A stretch of DNA of 6,721 nucleotides from CAZHMN01 sp964533705. Its GTDB lineage: Bacteria > Electryoneota > B3-LCP. Positions 5,092 to 6,721 of this stretch are shown in pieces. The stretch is from the NCBI GenBank assembly GCA_964533705.1, contig CAZHMN010000120.1:1-6721 (forward strand), in the 5' to 3' direction. The position numbers and the translations under genes are program-made. Within the stretch, counting starts at the first letter, position 1; each line of letters begins with the position of its first letter. The notes below the pieces were generated by a model. That model was not told the DNA's origin. It was given only the letters and a program-made list of their open reading frames with translations, and did not search any database.

Positions 5092-6411
5092 CTATGCCTG
5101 GCGCATCCGTTTTTTGATCTCTTTGGCCAGCGCTGGAATCGGTAGCCGCACTTGCTCCTGGGTATCCCGCTCCCGTAGGGTGACTGTATTATCTTCGATG
5201 GTCTGATGATCCACGGTGATGCCGTAAGGAGTGCCCGCTTCGTCCTGCCGGTAGTAACGCTTTCCGATGGAGCTCTGCTGGTCGTAGATGACGGGGAAAT
5301 GCGGGCGCAGATCCGCTTCGATCTTGCGGGCGATTTCGGGCAGCCCATCCTTTTTGACCAGCGGGCAAATGACCACCTTGATGGGAGCCAGTCTGGGGTG
5401 CAGTTTTAGCACGATGCGTTCGTTCTCCGCGTCTTCCCAGTAAGCGTCTAGCATGACCGTGAGCATCGTTCTATTCAAGCCCGCTGAGGTTTCTATGATG
5501 TAGGGGAGGTATCTCTCTTTCGAGCTATCATCGAAGTAGAGCATTGACTTTCCGGAATATTCCTGATGTCTCCTCAGGTCGAAGTCGGTGCGGTTGTGAA
5601 CGCCTTCCAGTTCCTGCCAGCCGAAGGGGAACTCGTACTGGATGTCCCAGGCGGCCTTGGCATAATGAGCCAGTTCATCGGGGCCGTGCTGCTTGAAGCG
5701 CAGCTTTTCTTTGCGGATGCCCAGTTTCAGGTAAAATTCCATCCGCCGTTCTTTCCAGTACTCGAACCATTTCTCATCTTCACCGGGTTTGACAAAGTAC
5801 TGCATCTCCATCTGCGAGAATTCGCGGGTGCGGAAGATGAAGTTGCCCGGTGTGATTTCATTTCGGAAAGCCTTGCCCACCTGCGCGATTCCAAAGGGCA
5901 CCTTCAAGCGAGACACGGTGGCGACCGTCAGGTAATTGACGTAAATCCCCTGCGCCGTCTCCGGCCGCAGGTAGGTGATAGAGGCGTCGTCCTCCACCGG
6001 CCCCATAAACGTCTTGAACATCAAGTTAAAATTGCGGGCGTCGGTCAGCGAGCCCGCGGTGCCGCAGTGGGGGCACTGGCGTTTCTCCCACTTTTCGGGG
6101 GGCAGATCATCGGCTTTGAAGCGCATCTTGCATTGGCGGCAATCCACCATCGGGTCGGTAAAACTCTCCACGTGGCCGGACGCTTCCCAGACTTTGGGAT
6201 GCATCAAGATGGAGGAATCCAGCCCCACGATGTCTTCCCGCAGGGTCATCTCTTCCCACCAGAAGTCCTGGATGTTCTTCTTCAGTTCCGTCCCTAACGG
6301 GCCGTAATCCCAGCAGGAGTTTAATCCGCCGTAAATTTCCGAAGAGGGAAATACAAAGCCCCGCCGCTTGGCCAGCGAGACGATCTTATCCATCAGGTTG
6401 TTGTTGGGCAT
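5092..6411 (-). CDS. glyQS: glycine--tRNA ligase, single-chain dimeric (alpha2) type
   Basis: This 439-residue class II synthetase charges tRNA-Gly with glycine in the cytoplasm. Visible are the N-terminal MDKIVSLAKRRGFVFPSSEIYGG block (7-29) and NSCWDYGPLG (31-40); a zinc-type set of four cysteines (C91, C94, C113, C116); the substrate region LRPETAQGIY (148-157); motif 2 with FRNE and FRTREFSQMEM (182-203); motif 3 with SAGLNRTML (309-317); and a C-terminal anticodon-binding domain (about 340-439). This is the eukaryote-like alpha2 form, not the alpha2beta2 GlyQ/GlyS form. It is on the compact side for the family. The frame is open to an ATG at 6501, but those 30 extra residues are encoded by a palindromic repeat and AT-rich DNA, so I start at 6411 (MPNNNLMDK); 6393 is also possible. 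Neither has a clear Shine-Dalgarno. Confidence 0.93.
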   Translation of the reverse strand: MPNNNLMDKIVSLAKRRGFVFPSSEIYGGLNSCWDYGPLGTELKKNIQDFWWEEMTLREDIVGLDSSILMHPKVWEASGHVESFTDPMVDCRQCKMRFKADDLPPEKWEKRQCPHCGTAGSLTDARNFNLMFKTFMGPVEDDASITYLRPETAQGIYVNYLTVATVSRLKVPFGIAQVGKAFRNEITPGNFIFRTREFSQMEMQYFVKPGEDEKWFEYWKERRMEFYLKLGIRKEKLRFKQHGPDELAHYAKAAWDIQYEFPFGWQELEGVHNRTDFDLRRHQEYSGKSMLYFDDSSKERYLPYIIETSAGLNRTMLTVMLDAYWEDAENERIVLKLHPRLAPIKVVICPLVKKDGLPEIARKIEADLRPHFPVIYDQQSSIGKRYYRQDEAGTPYGITVDHQTIEDNTVTLRERDTQEQVRLPIPALAKEIKKRMRQA

Positions 6412-6480
6412 GTGGTTGATTTTGGATTTTGATTTTTCAATTATTTGGGAAATGTTGAACCCAATCGAGCAACTATTATG

Positions 6481-6568
6481 ATCCCCGCAGGGGATGAACA
6501 TTCATAGCCGTAGGTGAAACCTACGGAAAATATAAAGTCACCGCATTTATCGACCCTGAAAGGGTCGA
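6481..6568. repeat. three REP-like hairpins with 3-base loops
   Basis: Three perfect short palindromes lie in 88 bases: ATCCCC-GCA-GGGGAT (6481-6495), CCGTAGGT-GAA-ACCTACGG (6508-6526), and TCGACCCT-GAA-AGGGTCGA (6550-6568). All have 3-base loops but unrelated stems. The last ends 8 bases from the stop codon of the REP-associated transposase fragment. REP elements mobilised by such transposases are typically short palindromes of this size, so I infer that these are its substrates or remnants. They separate the transposase from glyQS. The third could also act as a weak terminator for the transposase gene, but no T run follows on either strand. Confidence 0.7.
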
Positions 6569-6575
6569 ATAATAT

Positions 6576-6721
6576 TCAAACCAGGAACCTCTCATCGAAA
6601 TCAATTCCCGCCTCGATTAAAAGCGCGTGCAATTCATCCTGAAACGACACTTTCTTGTTGTGCTCCAATTGATTGGCGATATAATTCACCAAGCGTTCTT
6701 TATCCTTCTTCGAATGCGTAA
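6576..6721 (-). mobile_element. C-terminal end of a REP-associated tyrosine transposase (RAYT, IS200-like), partial CDS
   Basis: Reading leftward from the window edge, 47 codons end at a TGA (6578-6576). The translation includes KKDKERLVNYIANQLEH, KKVSFQDEL and AGIDFDERFLV at the end. This 'Y...Q..HH/HNKK.SF.DE....L...GI..DERY/F' pattern is the usual C-terminus of IS200-like REP-associated transposases (Y1_Tnp superfamily), which act on single-stranded palindromic DNA with one catalytic tyrosine and an HUH metal site. The catalytic parts lie beyond the window, so intactness cannot be judged. Three REP-like hairpins follow at once, as expected for this family. The gene is upstream of and in the same direction as glyQS, but the repeats suggest that they are not one operon. 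Confidence 0.75.

Noticed and set aside
5566..6297. 243-codon plus-strand frame opposite glyQS
   Set aside because: Shadow of the GlyRS reading frame, whose motifs 2 and 3 and zinc cysteines are unmistakable.
6481..6568. Palindrome cluster as a CRISPR array
   Set aside because: The three units have different stems and irregular spacing, so there are no direct repeats.

Overview
This window looks like a piece of a bacterial genome or metagenome contig from the FCB superphylum (the Bacteroidota, Ignavibacteria, Calditrichota, Zixibacteria, KSB1 and Marinimicrobia neighbourhood). The main reason is the type IX secretion (T9SS) C-terminal sorting domain with a 'NFPNPFNP' start and a 'KMILMK' end, which occurs once in an intact gene and once as a remnant. 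A single-chain dimeric glycyl-tRNA synthetase and a REP-associated transposase fit this but do not settle the phylum.

Layout from left to right. (1) Bases 1-36 hold the first 12 codons of a leftward gene of unknown identity. (2) A 294-base AT-rich gap leads to a rightward octaheme cytochrome c of the hydroxylamine oxidoreductase (HAO) family at 331-1773, with a signal peptide and a strong Shine-Dalgarno. (3) Bases 1774-2499 are a 726-base gap with no protein gene but much structure. A near-consensus sigma70-type promoter (1933-1961) is followed by a structured segment and a rho-independent terminator (ends 2161). Facing it is a second, leftward promoter-hairpins-terminator unit (2348 down to 2222). 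I read these as two convergent candidate small RNAs. (4) Bases 2500-4614 encode a 704-residue secreted beta-sandwich protein with a T9SS sorting tail, followed by a terminator. (5) Bases 4698-4931 on the other strand hold an orphan T9SS tail without a protein body. (6) Just beyond it, at 4972-4983, is a 12-base exact match to the end of a common Illumina adapter, which raises the possibility of an assembly join there. (7) A leftward glycyl-tRNA synthetase occupies 5092-6411 with its own terminator. (8) Three short hairpins with 3-base loops (6481-6568) sit just downstream of the 3' end of a leftward REP-associated (IS200-like) transposase that runs off the right edge.

The protein genes do not form an obvious pathway. 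The HAO-family protein is a soluble periplasmic redox enzyme with no visible electron partner. The T9SS protein is exported to the cell surface or outside. GlyRS is housekeeping. The parts most worth a second look are the RNA-rich gap at 1930-2320, the transposase with its neighbouring hairpins, and the truncated sorting tail beside the adapter-like sequence. All calls come from reading the sequence by eye; no database search or folding program was run.
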